64,000 nt of DNA from an uncultured Cytophagales bacterium. GTDB lineage: Bacteria > Bacteroidota > Bacteroidia > Cytophagales > Thermoflexibacteraceae. The stretch's first letter is position 1. Each line of letters begins with the position of its first letter. Under the pieces are notes generated by a model. That model saw nothing but the letters and a program-made list of their open reading frames with translations. It did not search any database and was not told the DNA's origin. The translations under genes were made by a program, and so were the position numbers. The DNA is taken from assembly GCA_938039675.1 (NCBI GenBank), contig CALHUI010000015.1:124001-188000 (forward strand), given 5' to 3'. This document shows, one piece after another, positions 34,248 through 42,151 of this stretch.

Positions 34248-35537
34248 TTACAAATCTTCTATCTCTGCCACAACGAAGGTACTGCCACTGATGAACACCA
34301 TATCGTCGGGTTGTGCTGCCGCCAAAGCCGCCTGATATGCCTGATTGACAGAAGAATAGACGTTCCCGCGTAAGCCTTGTGCCGCAGCCTGCTCTTGCAG
34401 GGTTTCGGCAGCCAATCCGCGGGGCAGGTCGGGTTTGCAGAAATAATACGTAGCCGACCGAGGCAACAAGGGCAGTACTTTGTCCAAAGATTTATCCGCC
34501 ACTACGCCCAGCACAAAATGCAGGTTTTTATGGGGCGTATGTGCAATTTGACGCACCACATAGCGCAAGCCGCCTTCGTTGTGGGCCGTGTCGCAAACCG
34601 TGAGCGGCTGATGGCGAATGATTTGCCAGCGTCCTTTTAAACCCGTCAGCGTGCATACTTCGGCAATACCCTTGCGAACGGCGCGGTTATCAATTTTCCA
34701 GCCTTGTGCCTGCAAGCACTCTACCGCCTGCATCACGCCTGCCAGATTTTTTGCCTGATATTCGCCCAATAATTGGCACTTGATGCCTGGCATCATCAAA
34801 TCACCGTCTTTTATGATGTCAAAAGTTCCGAGTGCCGTGTGTTCGGCACGGTAGCGGTTGGAGGCAAAGTGAATCGGCGCATGTTCCTGTGCCGCTTTTT
34901 GGCGAAATACCGCGCTTACTTCTTCCTGTTTTTCGCTGATAATCACGGGCGTATGATGTTTGATAATGCCTGCTTTTTCAAAAGCAATTTGCGGCAGCGT
35001 ATCGCCCAGCAGTGCCTGATGGTCGTAGCTGATGTTGGTAATGAGCGACAGGATGGGGGAGATGATGTTCGTGGAGTCCAGCCGACCGCCCAAGCCTACT
35101 TCCACAACGGCTATATCTACTTGGTTTTGAGCAAAATAATCAAACGCCATTGCAACCGTTACTTCAAAAAACGAGGGCTTGATTTGTTCAATCAAGGGCT
35201 TGAGCTTTTCTACCCAATCAATAATCCACTGTTTATCAGCTTCTTGACCGTTGATGCGGATGCGTTCGGTGAAACTTTTGAGGTGCGGTGAAGTGTACAA
35301 GCCCACGCGATAGCCCGCAGCCTGCAAAATAGCCGCCAACAGATGCGAACTGCTGCCCTTCCCGTTCGTGCCTGCTACATGGATGCTTGGAAAACGTTTG
35401 TGCGGATTGCCCAAATGTTGGCACAAAGCAAGGGTGTTGCTCAAATCGGGCTTAAATGCCGCTGTGCCGATGCGTTGAAACATAGGCAGATAGCCGTACA
35501 AATAGGTCAGCGTTTCTTCAAAACGTGCTGAATTCAT
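34248..35537 (-). CDS. folC: Folylpolyglutamate/dihydrofolate synthase
   Basis: Mur-ligase-like enzyme adding glutamate to folates, 429 residues. Visible: IHVAGTNGKGSSSHLLAAIL near 52 (ATP P-loop), YTSPHLKSFTERIRING near 79, VVEVGLGGRLDSTNI near 146, ITNISYDHQALLGDTLPQIAFEKAGIIK near 168, and the C-terminal FVLGVVADKSLDKVLPLLP. The length and motif set fit the bifunctional family. It heads the folC-fur-STAS-purA run and diverges from the suhB-like gene. Confidence 0.93.
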   Translation of the reverse strand: MNSARFEETLTYLYGYLPMFQRIGTAAFKPDLSNTLALCQHLGNPHKRFPSIHVAGTNGKGSSSHLLAAILQAAGYRVGLYTSPHLKSFTERIRINGQEADKQWIIDWVEKLKPLIEQIKPSFFEVTVAMAFDYFAQNQVDIAVVEVGLGGRLDSTNIISPILSLITNISYDHQALLGDTLPQIAFEKAGIIKHHTPVIISEKQEEVSAVFRQKAAQEHAPIHFASNRYRAEHTALGTFDIIKDGDLMMPGIKCQLLGEYQAKNLAGVMQAVECLQAQGWKIDNRAVRKGIAEVCTLTGLKGRWQIIRHQPLTVCDTAHNEGGLRYVVRQIAHTPHKNLHFVLGVVADKSLDKVLPLLPRSATYYFCKPDLPRGLAAETLQEQAAAQGLRGNVYSSVNQAYQAALAAAQPDDMVFISGSTFVVAEIEDL

Positions 35538-35581
35538 AAGCGATAAATGCTGCTGTAAGGCATTTTTTAGGCAAAAAAAGT

Positions 35582-35589
35582 TATTTTTG
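35582..35589 (+). promoter_or_regulatory. -7 box ahead of the suhB-like gene
   Basis: TATTTTTG matches TAnnTTTG, 10 nt before the ATG, implying a very short leader. A -33 element is not evident. Confidence 0.35.
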
Positions 35590-35599
35590 GGGAAAATAA

Positions 35600-36403
35600 A
35601 TGTCTATAGTGGAGCTAACAAACCTCTGTCAGTCTGTTGTAAAAATTGCTCGCAAAGCGGGTGATTTTATCCGCCGCGAGTCAGAACGCTTCGACCGCAC
35701 ACAGGTAGAAGAAAAGGGACGCAATAACCTTGTTTCTTATGTGGATAAACAGGCAGAGCAAATTATTGTAGAGGGTTTGTCGCAACTTTTGCCCGAGGCG
35801 GGGTTCATCGCCGAAGAGGGCACGGGCGACCGCCTTCACGATGGCTTAAATTGGGTAATTGACCCGTTGGACGGCACTACGAATTTTATCCACGGTGTAC
35901 CGCCATATGCGGTCAGCATCGGGCTGATTCAGGGCGATGAGGTGGTGCTGGGCGTTGTGGAAGAGGCTTTCAGCGGCGAATGTTTCCATGCCGTTAAAGG
36001 CGGAGGCGCATGGAATGGCAACAAGCGGCTGCGCGTTTCGGTTGAAAAAGACCTCGCTAAGGGGCTGATTGCCACAGGCTTTGCCTACGACACTACGGAA
36101 ATAGACCATACGCTGGCTATTTTGAAACAATTGCTCATACAAACCCACGGCTTTCGGCGCATCGGTTCGGCTGCCGTAGATTTGGCTTATGTAGCCGCCG
36201 GACGATTTGAGGCTTTTTATGAAAAAAATCTCAACCCTTGGGATGTTGCCGCAGGCATCCTGATTGTTAAAGAAGCAGGGGGTATTATTTCAGATTTTCA
36301 CAACGGCGAAAACTTTCTTTTCGGCAAAGAAATAGTTGCTTCCTGCACGCCGCAGTTACACCATAAGTTGATGGAAACCATTCAGTTGTTACGAACTAAT
36401 TAA
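35600..36403 (+). CDS. suhB: Inositol-monophosphatase family phosphatase
   Basis: Mg-dependent, lithium-sensitive-type sugar phosphatase of 267 residues. Metal-site motifs: FIAEEGTGD near 73, WVIDPLDGTTNFIHGVPPY near 84-102 (both Asp and the DGTT), and LNPWDVAAGILIVKEAGG near 211. GFAYDTTEIDH and RRIGSAAVDLAYVAAGRF complete the substrate pocket. The best name is SuhB-like inositol-1-monophosphatase; 3'-phosphoadenosine or fructose-bisphosphatase activity cannot be excluded. It is followed by ilvE after 22 nt. Confidence 0.88.
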   Translation: MSIVELTNLCQSVVKIARKAGDFIRRESERFDRTQVEEKGRNNLVSYVDKQAEQIIVEGLSQLLPEAGFIAEEGTGDRLHDGLNWVIDPLDGTTNFIHGVPPYAVSIGLIQGDEVVLGVVEEAFSGECFHAVKGGGAWNGNKRLRVSVEKDLAKGLIATGFAYDTTEIDHTLAILKQLLIQTHGFRRIGSAAVDLAYVAAGRFEAFYEKNLNPWDVAAGILIVKEAGGIISDFHNGENFLFGKEIVASCTPQLHHKLMETIQLLRTN

Positions 36404-36425
36404 TTGTCAATTTCAAACTCAATAA

Positions 36426-37499
36426 ATGATGGAAAACACACTTGCTCTTGATTTAGCGATTGAAAAAACCACCCGGTCGCGGCTGCCGCAAGTAGATTTG
36501 AACAATCCTGTATTTGGTCGCACTTTTACTGACCATATGCTTTCTGCCGATTATATCGGCGACAAATGGACAAACGTCCGCATTATGCCTTATCAGGATT
36601 TGAGTATCAACCCTGCACTGTCTGCCATTCACTACGGGCAGTCTATTTTTGAAGGTTTGAAAGCCTATAAAAATGCGGCGGGCGAAGTGCTGTGTTTCCG
36701 TCCTGACGAAAATTTTAAGCGCATGAACAAGTCAGCCGTGCGCATGTGTATGCCCGAAATTCCCGAAGAAATTTTCATGGGCGGCTTGCGCGAACTGCTG
36801 AACTTAGACCGCGATTGGGTGCCTTCACGTGAGGGTTGCTCACTCTACATCCGTCCCGTGATGTTTGCCACTGATGCTTTCATCGGTTTGCGCCCTTCCG
36901 AAACTTTCAAGTTCCTGATTTTCTGCTCACCTGCGGGCGTTTATTACTCCGCCCCCGTAAAAGTAAAAGTGGAAACCCACTATACACGCGCTGCCGAAGG
37001 CGGAACGGGTGCTGCTAAGGCTGCGGGCAACTACGCCGCAGCCATGTATCCGACCAAGTTGGCGTATCAGGAAGGTTTTGACCAAGTGCTCTGGACAGAC
37101 GGCAAAGAGCACAAATACATTGAAGAGGCAGGTTCTATGAACATTATGTTTGTTATCAACGGAACGATAGTTACTGCCCCTGAAACTGATACCGTATTGC
37201 CGGGCATTACGCGCAAAAGCGTTTTGCAATTAGCCCGCGAGTGGGGCGTGCCTGTGGAAGAGCGCAAAGCAAGTGTTGCCGAAGTGATTGAAGGCATCCA
37301 AAACGGCAGCGTACAGGAAGCCTTTGGCGTAGGCACAGCTGCTACGATTGCCCACATCAAAACCATCGGCTACGAAGGCAAGCTCTATGAACTGCCCGAT
37401 GTGGCTAACCGCCCGTTCAGCAACCGCGTGTACAACGAGCTGGAAGACATCAAACGCGGTCGCAAACCTGATACACATGGCTGGGTAATGACAGTTTGA
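36426..37499 (+). CDS. ilvE: Branched-chain amino-acid aminotransferase
   Basis: Class IV PLP aminotransferase for leucine, isoleucine and valine, 357 residues. Seen: ALSAIHYGQSIFEGLKAYKN near 60, FRPDENFKRMNKSAVRMCMPE, YIRPVMFATDAFIGLRPSE, the lysine segment GTGAAKAAGNYAAAMYPTKLA near 198, KYIEEAGSMNIMFV, LPGITRKSVLQLAREWG, and the C-terminal GVGTAATIAHI. This is the longer (about 357 residues) BCAT form. A second ATG follows immediately (36429). The gene is co-directional with the suhB-like gene and is followed by a strong terminator. Confidence 0.93.
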   Translation: MMENTLALDLAIEKTTRSRLPQVDLNNPVFGRTFTDHMLSADYIGDKWTNVRIMPYQDLSINPALSAIHYGQSIFEGLKAYKNAAGEVLCFRPDENFKRMNKSAVRMCMPEIPEEIFMGGLRELLNLDRDWVPSREGCSLYIRPVMFATDAFIGLRPSETFKFLIFCSPAGVYYSAPVKVKVETHYTRAAEGGTGAAKAAGNYAAAMYPTKLAYQEGFDQVLWTDGKEHKYIEEAGSMNIMFVINGTIVTAPETDTVLPGITRKSVLQLAREWGVPVEERKASVAEVIEGIQNGSVQEAFGVGTAATIAHIKTIGYEGKLYELPDVANRPFSNRVYNELEDIKRGRKPDTHGWVMTV

Positions 37500-37529
37500 T
37501 TGGGGTTGGAGATATTAGTGATATCTGAG

Positions 37530-37556
37530 AGGCCGTCCTTTCCGGATGGCCTTTTG
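37530..37556 (+). terminator. Intrinsic terminator after ilvE
   Basis: AGGCCGTCC at 37530-37538 pairs with GGATGGCCT at 37544-37552 (one G-T pair) around a 5-base loop, followed by TTTTGAAATTTTTT. Confidence 0.8.
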
Positions 37557-37841
37557 AAATTTTTTAAAATGAAAAACCCTTCCAAGCAGTCACAGACCCT
37601 ATGAGCGAATGGGTAGCATACACGTAGGGACACCGTTGCACGCCGCCTGTAGTCATTAGCACCTGTTACCCCACCGCCACCTGTTTGGCGCAGTCTGCCA
37701 GCCATTCGGGTTCTTTGTCAGAAGTTTTTTCATGCTGGCGGCTGCTTGCTTTGTTGCCTTCTTTCTATCTTTCAGCGCTAAAAAATACTGGATATAACCT
37801 ACACTATTCCTTACACCTTTGCTACAAGCTCGAGCGATTCC
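37557..37841. other. Gene-poor region after ilvE
   Basis: No intact gene is seen. AGACCCTATGAGCGAAT at 37589-37605 resembles part of the repeat at 22308-22324. A possible frameshifted gene remnant lies on the minus strand from about 37666 (see the remnant entry). The rest has no recognisable signal. Confidence 0.4.
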
Positions 37842-37860
37842 ATGCAATTGGTGGCAACAA
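37666..37860 (-). pseudogene. Possible frameshifted gene remnant
   Basis: On the minus strand, one frame encodes a helical, lysine-rich stretch (SVGYIQYFLALKDRKKATK, then QAAASMKKLLTK) and an adjacent frame continues plausibly as KEPEWLADCAKQVAVG before TAA at 37666-37668. A one-base shift near 37709-37715 would join them. Composition looks protein-like, but no family is recognised and the start is not defined; it would overlap the plus-strand gene at 37842. Weak support. Confidence 0.25.
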
Positions 37861-38153
37861 CTGAGAGGTTTATGCTTGACAAACAAGACGAGATGATAGA
37901 GTTTATTCTGTCAATCTCTTCCAACGGTTTCCGCGATGGTTGGGCGGGTATAGAGATATGTAATGCGCAAGATGAAGTAATAAACACGATGGAAGGCGAC
38001 CTCTACGACGAAGGCTTAACCTCAACCTCACAAGTATATAAAGTTGGTAAAACCAGCAAATACTACATCAAACTTTATGTAGAGCCCCAGACGTGGCTTT
38101 CTGTCTATGAAAGTGGCGTAAAAATAGAGGTAGAGCGAGTGTGGATGCTATAA
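37842..38153 (+). CDS. Small protein of unknown function
   Basis: A 103-residue soluble protein. It may start at MQLVATTERF or, perhaps better, at the internal MLDKQDEMIEF (37872). The composition is beta-rich with acidic and aromatic residues (SNGFRDGWAGIEICNAQDEV, YVEPQTWLSVYESGVKIEVE). No signal peptide or known motif is evident. It opens a small run of short unknown genes on the plus strand, just after the gene-poor zone. Confidence 0.45.
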   Translation: MQLVATTERFMLDKQDEMIEFILSISSNGFRDGWAGIEICNAQDEVINTMEGDLYDEGLTSTSQVYKVGKTSKYYIKLYVEPQTWLSVYESGVKIEVERVWML

Positions 38154-38230
38154 GTTGTTATTACATCATCGGCTTTGTCGTATTTTTGATATGCGGCTTT
38201 ATTGCAACTGTTATTATACCTGCCAAATAA
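38141..38230 (+). CDS. Possible 29-residue single-span membrane peptide
   Basis: A GTG-started frame overlapping the end of the preceding gene by 13 nt encodes DAISCYYIIGFVVFLICGF followed by IATVIIPAK and TAA: one hydrophobic helix with a charged end. The overlap would allow translational coupling. It was found by reading the 90-nt gap between two small genes; a chance open frame cannot be excluded. Confidence 0.25.
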   Translation: MDAISCYYIIGFVVFLICGFIATVIIPAK

Positions 38231-38244
38231 AATATTGACAAAAC

Positions 38245-38451
38245 ATGGCACAGTTCACACGATTGATACTTTTAGTTGGTTTTTTAATCGTTTTTGTCGT
38301 AATTTATTACGCATCGGCCAATGGACTTGGTATATCCGGTCTCAATGACAAAAAAATAAGCGCTCAGATGAAAGGAGACAGAGGTGGCAGCTATTTCATA
38401 TCCACCGCGGGGCGCACCGTACGCGGCGGAGGTATGAGATACGGCAAATAA
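38245..38451 (+). CDS. Small membrane protein of unknown function
   Basis: A 68-residue protein with one N-terminal transmembrane helix (FTRLILLVGFLIVFVVIYY, residues 4-22) and a short glycine- and arginine-rich tail (SYFISTAGRTVRGGGMRYGK). The membrane helix with a basic tail could bind membranes or nucleic acid, but no family is recognised. It follows the 103-residue gene and the possible 29-residue peptide on the same strand. Confidence 0.45.
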   Translation: MAQFTRLILLVGFLIVFVVIYYASANGLGISGLNDKKISAQMKGDRGGSYFISTAGRTVRGGGMRYGK

Positions 38452-38502
38452 GCACATAGAAGACAGCATGCGACGAATATATGCTTAGCTGATGAATATT
38501 GT

Positions 38503-38943
38503 CTATTGGTTTTGCTTTTCCAAATCTTGTATAAACTTGCGCGCCAATTCCTTAGCCTGTTCCAACGAACCGACAATGGGCGTATAAAGTCCTGTGACCT
38601 GATTCACATTTTCATACATCACATCAACCGAAAGTTTACTAAAAACAGAGGTTGCAGAGTCTATCACAATTTCCGCTAATAGTCCGTTTTTTACTACCGT
38701 AGGAAACCACTCGCGTTGCAACCATTTATCTGTTTCAACCGGTACTATCTCCAAATACCGATAGTCGGTAATCATTACTTTTATACCATGTTCCTTGATA
38801 TAGTCAAAAGGGAAGCGTAGTGCACGCATGGCTTCCTCATCCTCCAACATCCACAGTCCTTTCCAATACCCGAAAATGGTGTGCGGAACTTCTTCGCTGA
38901 TATCGTAAAGTTCAGCATAGGGATTTTCAAAAATTTTTTTCAT
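38503..38943 (-). CDS. STAS/SEC14-like domain protein
   Basis: A 146-residue soluble protein with the layout seen in Bacteroidota STAS/SEC14 (SpoIIAA-like) proteins: FENPYAELYDISEEVPHTIFGYWKG, then helix, KVMITDYRYLEIV, KWLQREWFPTVVKNGL and VFSKLSVDVMY. The conserved YWKG and EWFP elements match that group. Function unknown. It converges with the small membrane-protein gene. Confidence 0.6.
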   Translation of the reverse strand: MKKIFENPYAELYDISEEVPHTIFGYWKGLWMLEDEEAMRALRFPFDYIKEHGIKVMITDYRYLEIVPVETDKWLQREWFPTVVKNGLLAEIVIDSATSVFSKLSVDVMYENVNQVTGLYTPIVGSLEQAKELARKFIQDLEKQNQ

Positions 38944-39020
38944 AGTAATTAATTTAGTGCAAAATTACACAATTAAGGCTATCGCGAGGCAAGCCTAAAG
39001 CACAGATAACCTCACGGGAT

Positions 39021-39051
39021 TTTGCCATACCGATGCAAGTTTTTAGTTTTG
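39021..39051 (+). promoter_or_regulatory. Consensus promoter touching the PASTA gene start
   Basis: TTTG at 39021-39024, a 19-nt spacer and TAGTTTTG at 39044-39051 form one of the best Bacteroidota promoters in the window. The ATG begins only 4 nt later, so transcription should start at or very near the A of the start codon. Confidence 0.65.
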
Positions 39052-39055
39052 CAAC

Positions 39056-39895
39056 ATGTGGAGAACTTTTTTAGAACAACTGAAAGAAGGTACTGCCAAA
39101 TTTGACTTGCGAAGCAATACTCCTGTTGCGCTTATAAGTAACTTATTGCTTGCTTTGGTTGTTGTGTGTCTATTCATCGTTACGTTTTTCTATGTTTATC
39201 TGCCGCTGACAACCAATCACGGAGAAAGCATCACCGTGCCGGACTTAGAGGGGCTGACCTTGCAACAGGCTGAAAGTTTTCTGGAAGAAAGAGATTTGCG
39301 TTACATTGTAACAGACTCAAGTTACAATCCTAAATTACCGCCTTTGGCCGTTATTTCGCAAGACCCTGCTAAAAATGCCAAAGTAAAAGTGAATCGCCGC
39401 ATTCACTTGGTTATCAATGCAACCCGTCCGCCGATGGAGCAAGTGCCCAATATTATTGACAATTCTTTCAAACAAGCCGAGCAATTGCTGGAAAGTTACG
39501 GGTTTAAAAAAGGAGAAATTACATATGTGCCTGATATAGCAGCCAACGTTGTATTGCGTCTGTTCTACAATGGCAAAGAAATTACCAAAAAACAAGTGGA
39601 AGAAGGATTTTTGCTGCCCAAAGGCTCTAAAATAGACATAGAGGTTGGCGATGGGCTTGGCAATACCTCCTTTGATTTACCTAATTTGGTAGGAAAGCCG
39701 CTCGCCGAGGTGCAGTTCTTACTGCGCGGAATGGGCTTAGATGTAGGAAACATTATCTATGAGTCGGCCGGTGGGCGCGAGTTAGGTATCGTTATCCGAC
39801 AAAAACCTACCTATGAGCCGGGTAAAAAGGTAAAAACAGGTGAGGTGATTGACCTATGGGTTACGGGCGATGAGCCGACAGATTTTAATAATTAA
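39056..39895 (+). CDS. PASTA-domain membrane protein
   Basis: A 279-residue protein with a short cytoplasmic N terminus, one transmembrane helix (about residues 26-50) and three periplasmic PASTA domains. Repeats: VPDLEGLTLQQAESFLEERD near 62, VPNIIDNSFKQAEQLLESYG near 134 and LPNLVGKPLAEVQFLLRGMG near 209, each followed by the strand with QxPxxG (SQDPAKNAKVK, QKPTYEPGKKVK). PASTA domains bind peptidoglycan fragments, usually on penicillin-binding proteins or kinases; here no kinase or transpeptidase domain is attached. The next gene encodes a T9SS-exported protein. Confidence 0.88.
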   Translation: MWRTFLEQLKEGTAKFDLRSNTPVALISNLLLALVVVCLFIVTFFYVYLPLTTNHGESITVPDLEGLTLQQAESFLEERDLRYIVTDSSYNPKLPPLAVISQDPAKNAKVKVNRRIHLVINATRPPMEQVPNIIDNSFKQAEQLLESYGFKKGEITYVPDIAANVVLRLFYNGKEITKKQVEEGFLLPKGSKIDIEVGDGLGNTSFDLPNLVGKPLAEVQFLLRGMGLDVGNIIYESAGGRELGIVIRQKPTYEPGKKVKTGEVIDLWVTGDEPTDFNN

Positions 39896-39950
39896 TTCTT
39901 CCAAGCTGCCTATGGCATCACATCTACGCTGACAACACCTTTATTACAGT

Positions 39951-41864
39951 ATGCACATGCACCAAAAGGCAATCTTATGGGCAACTTTCTTATGGCTGAT
40001 AATTACAGAGGCTCATGGTCAGCTACAACTGATTCCGATATCTCCGCAACAGAACCGTTACCTGTACGATGCCGCGTATTTCGGCAGAACAGAAGAAAAC
40101 GGCGAAGATACCACACGATTGGCATTGCCTTTTTTTGATGATTTTTCCACTAACGGAAAGCTGGGTTTTCACAAAGGTCGCCCTGATGAGCCTGATACCT
40201 CGCGCTGGGTGCGTAACGGCGGTACTTTCGTTAATAATACCATCGCCATCAACCCGCCTTCATTTAACGTAGCTACTTTTGACGGCATTGCAACCAACGG
40301 GCGACCTTATGATTTTGCCAATCCGTTTGCCGTAGGTATTACCGACCAACTGACCTCTAAGCGAATCGACTTAGACACGCTGCGACCTCAGGATAATGTA
40401 TTCCTGAGTTTTTTCTGGCAAGCCGAAGGTTTAAGTGAAAGACCGGATGCAGAAGATTATTTGGCAGTAGATTTTTTAGACCGCAATAACAATTGGGTGC
40501 GTCGCTGGCAACAGAATGGCGGAACGGCTTCATCAGACTTTCGCTACGTTATCCTGCCTATCAATACAAGCAATTTTCTGCATAAAAATTTTCGTATTCG
40601 ATTTGTGCGCTACGGCAGGCAATCCGGAGCATTTGATACTTGGCATGTAGATTATATCTACATTAACAAAAACAGAAGTGCATCGGATAGCTCCTTGCTC
40701 GATATTGCAGCAAACGGCATCAAAGGTCGTTTTCTGAAACGCTACAGCGCAATGCCTATGCGGCAGTTTATCCAGAATCCTCAGGCCGAAATTGCGGATT
40801 CGCTGTTTCTTTCGGTCAGTAATTTAGACCGCCGTTTTAATGTGTTTTCCTACGATGCGGTGTTGAAAGATAAAATCAGCGGACGCGACTTAGGCTTGCT
40901 TGCCGATACAACCGCCATCATCGGCGAGTTTCGCCGCAATTTGCTGGTTGGAGCAGTAAACAGGGGGGTAGGTAAACGACCGCCTGTTGTGCTTCCGCTC
41001 AATCAGCGCCAACTTATCCTGGAAACAACTTTTCGGCTCAACACAGGTGAACGTGATGACTTAGTGCCGCCTATCAATTTTCGCAACAATGATACGCTGT
41101 GCCAACTAACTGTCCTTGACGATTTTTACGCCTACGATGACGGCAGCGCCGAGTTTGCCGTATCATTTAATCAACGCTTTGGCAAATTGGCTTATCGCTA
41201 CGAGCTCAATACACAAGCCGCCATTTCGCACATAGATATTTATTTCGTACCCATACTGACCAATTTGCAAGGTGAAACCTACAACCTGCGCATATGGAAA
41301 CAATTGGACGAGGAGGGTGGGGGAGCGCGCGATTCCATTTTACTGGTACAGAATACTTTTGTAAGCTACTCCGACAGCCTCAACAAGTTTATTCGGATTC
41401 CGCTGTCGCGGCGCATTCCTTTGCAAGGCGCGTTTTTTATAGGTGTCGAGCAGTTAAGCGATAAGCCGCTCGCCCTTGGCTTTGACCGAAATACGGACTC
41501 GGGCAGCGAAATATGGGTAAATGTAGCCAACAAATGGGAGCGAAATACACGACTGAGAGGAAGCATTATGCTTCGCCCTGTTTTTGCCGAAGACCTTGTT
41601 ACAAGCCTACCCGAAAATCAGTTAAATACACTTAACCCCATAGTATATCCGAACCCTTCGGCCGGTACTTTTACTATTAAAGGCAATGTTCGGCAAGTTG
41701 CAGTGTACGATTTGCAAGGCCGACTGATTTTACAAAAAACATCGGAACGCGCCGAGAATTTCCAAAACATATCGCTGGAAGGCTATCCTGACGGCATTTA
41801 TCTGCTTTACCTTGTAAATGAGCAAGATATAAAAATTGTAAAATTGGCTCTTCGGAGGCAGTAA
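39951..41864 (+). CDS. Secreted protein with T9SS type A sorting domain
   Basis: A 637-residue exported protein: signal peptide (about 1-22), a long beta-rich body with LPFFDDFSTNGK and repeated Gly/Asn loops, and a C-terminal T9SS sorting domain from about residue 566 with YPNPSAGTFTI, VAVYDLQGRLI and DGIYLLYL, ending in KIVKLALRRQ. The type IX system would carry it across the outer membrane and attach it to the surface or release it. The body has no catalytic motif I recognise, so an adhesin or structural role is more likely than an enzyme. A second ATG lies two codons downstream. Confidence 0.85.
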   Translation: MHMHQKAILWATFLWLIITEAHGQLQLIPISPQQNRYLYDAAYFGRTEENGEDTTRLALPFFDDFSTNGKLGFHKGRPDEPDTSRWVRNGGTFVNNTIAINPPSFNVATFDGIATNGRPYDFANPFAVGITDQLTSKRIDLDTLRPQDNVFLSFFWQAEGLSERPDAEDYLAVDFLDRNNNWVRRWQQNGGTASSDFRYVILPINTSNFLHKNFRIRFVRYGRQSGAFDTWHVDYIYINKNRSASDSSLLDIAANGIKGRFLKRYSAMPMRQFIQNPQAEIADSLFLSVSNLDRRFNVFSYDAVLKDKISGRDLGLLADTTAIIGEFRRNLLVGAVNRGVGKRPPVVLPLNQRQLILETTFRLNTGERDDLVPPINFRNNDTLCQLTVLDDFYAYDDGSAEFAVSFNQRFGKLAYRYELNTQAAISHIDIYFVPILTNLQGETYNLRIWKQLDEEGGGARDSILLVQNTFVSYSDSLNKFIRIPLSRRIPLQGAFFIGVEQLSDKPLALGFDRNTDSGSEIWVNVANKWERNTRLRGSIMLRPVFAEDLVTSLPENQLNTLNPIVYPNPSAGTFTIKGNVRQVAVYDLQGRLILQKTSERAENFQNISLEGYPDGIYLLYLVNEQDIKIVKLALRRQ

Positions 41865-42033
41865 TTTTTGGGAAAAATGCAAACTTTCGGGGTGAAAAAT
41901 ATTTTTTTAAAGACCTTGCTTGCAGCCCTTTCCGAACGTGTCAAGGGTTTTCAGAATTTTTTTTTTCAGTTTTTTTGCTTCACTTTTGTTTCCCGTGTCG
42001 TTCAATACAGCGGGGCAAAAGATATTTAGAACC

Positions 42034-42086
42034 TTTTGTTAATCTTTAACAAAATGCACTGACAGTGCATTTTGACATAACAAAAT
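42034..42086. repeat. Three interleaved palindromes ahead of dnaA
   Basis: TTTTGTTAA-tct-TTAACAAAA (42034-42054) is followed by AAAATGCACT-gac-AGTGCATTTT (42051-42073) and ATTTTG-acataa-CAAAAT (42069-42086). Adjacent palindromes share four or five bases, so neighbouring hairpins cannot form at once. The second looks like a terminator for the upstream T9SS-cargo gene, but the whole array may regulate dnaA or belong to the origin region. The 280-bp gap 41865-42151 holds no gene and no TTATCCACA DnaA box. Confidence 0.6.
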
Positions 42087-42151
42087 TGATGTGTTTACCC
42101 TTTACATAGCTTGCATAAAAGCAAGCCTTGTGTACTTTTTGCGCTCTCAAA

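Noticed and set aside
41865-42151. Replication origin upstream of dnaA
   Set aside because: No TTATCCACA-type box cluster or clear unwinding element was found. The palindromes alone do not prove an origin, so it is listed only as a repeat.
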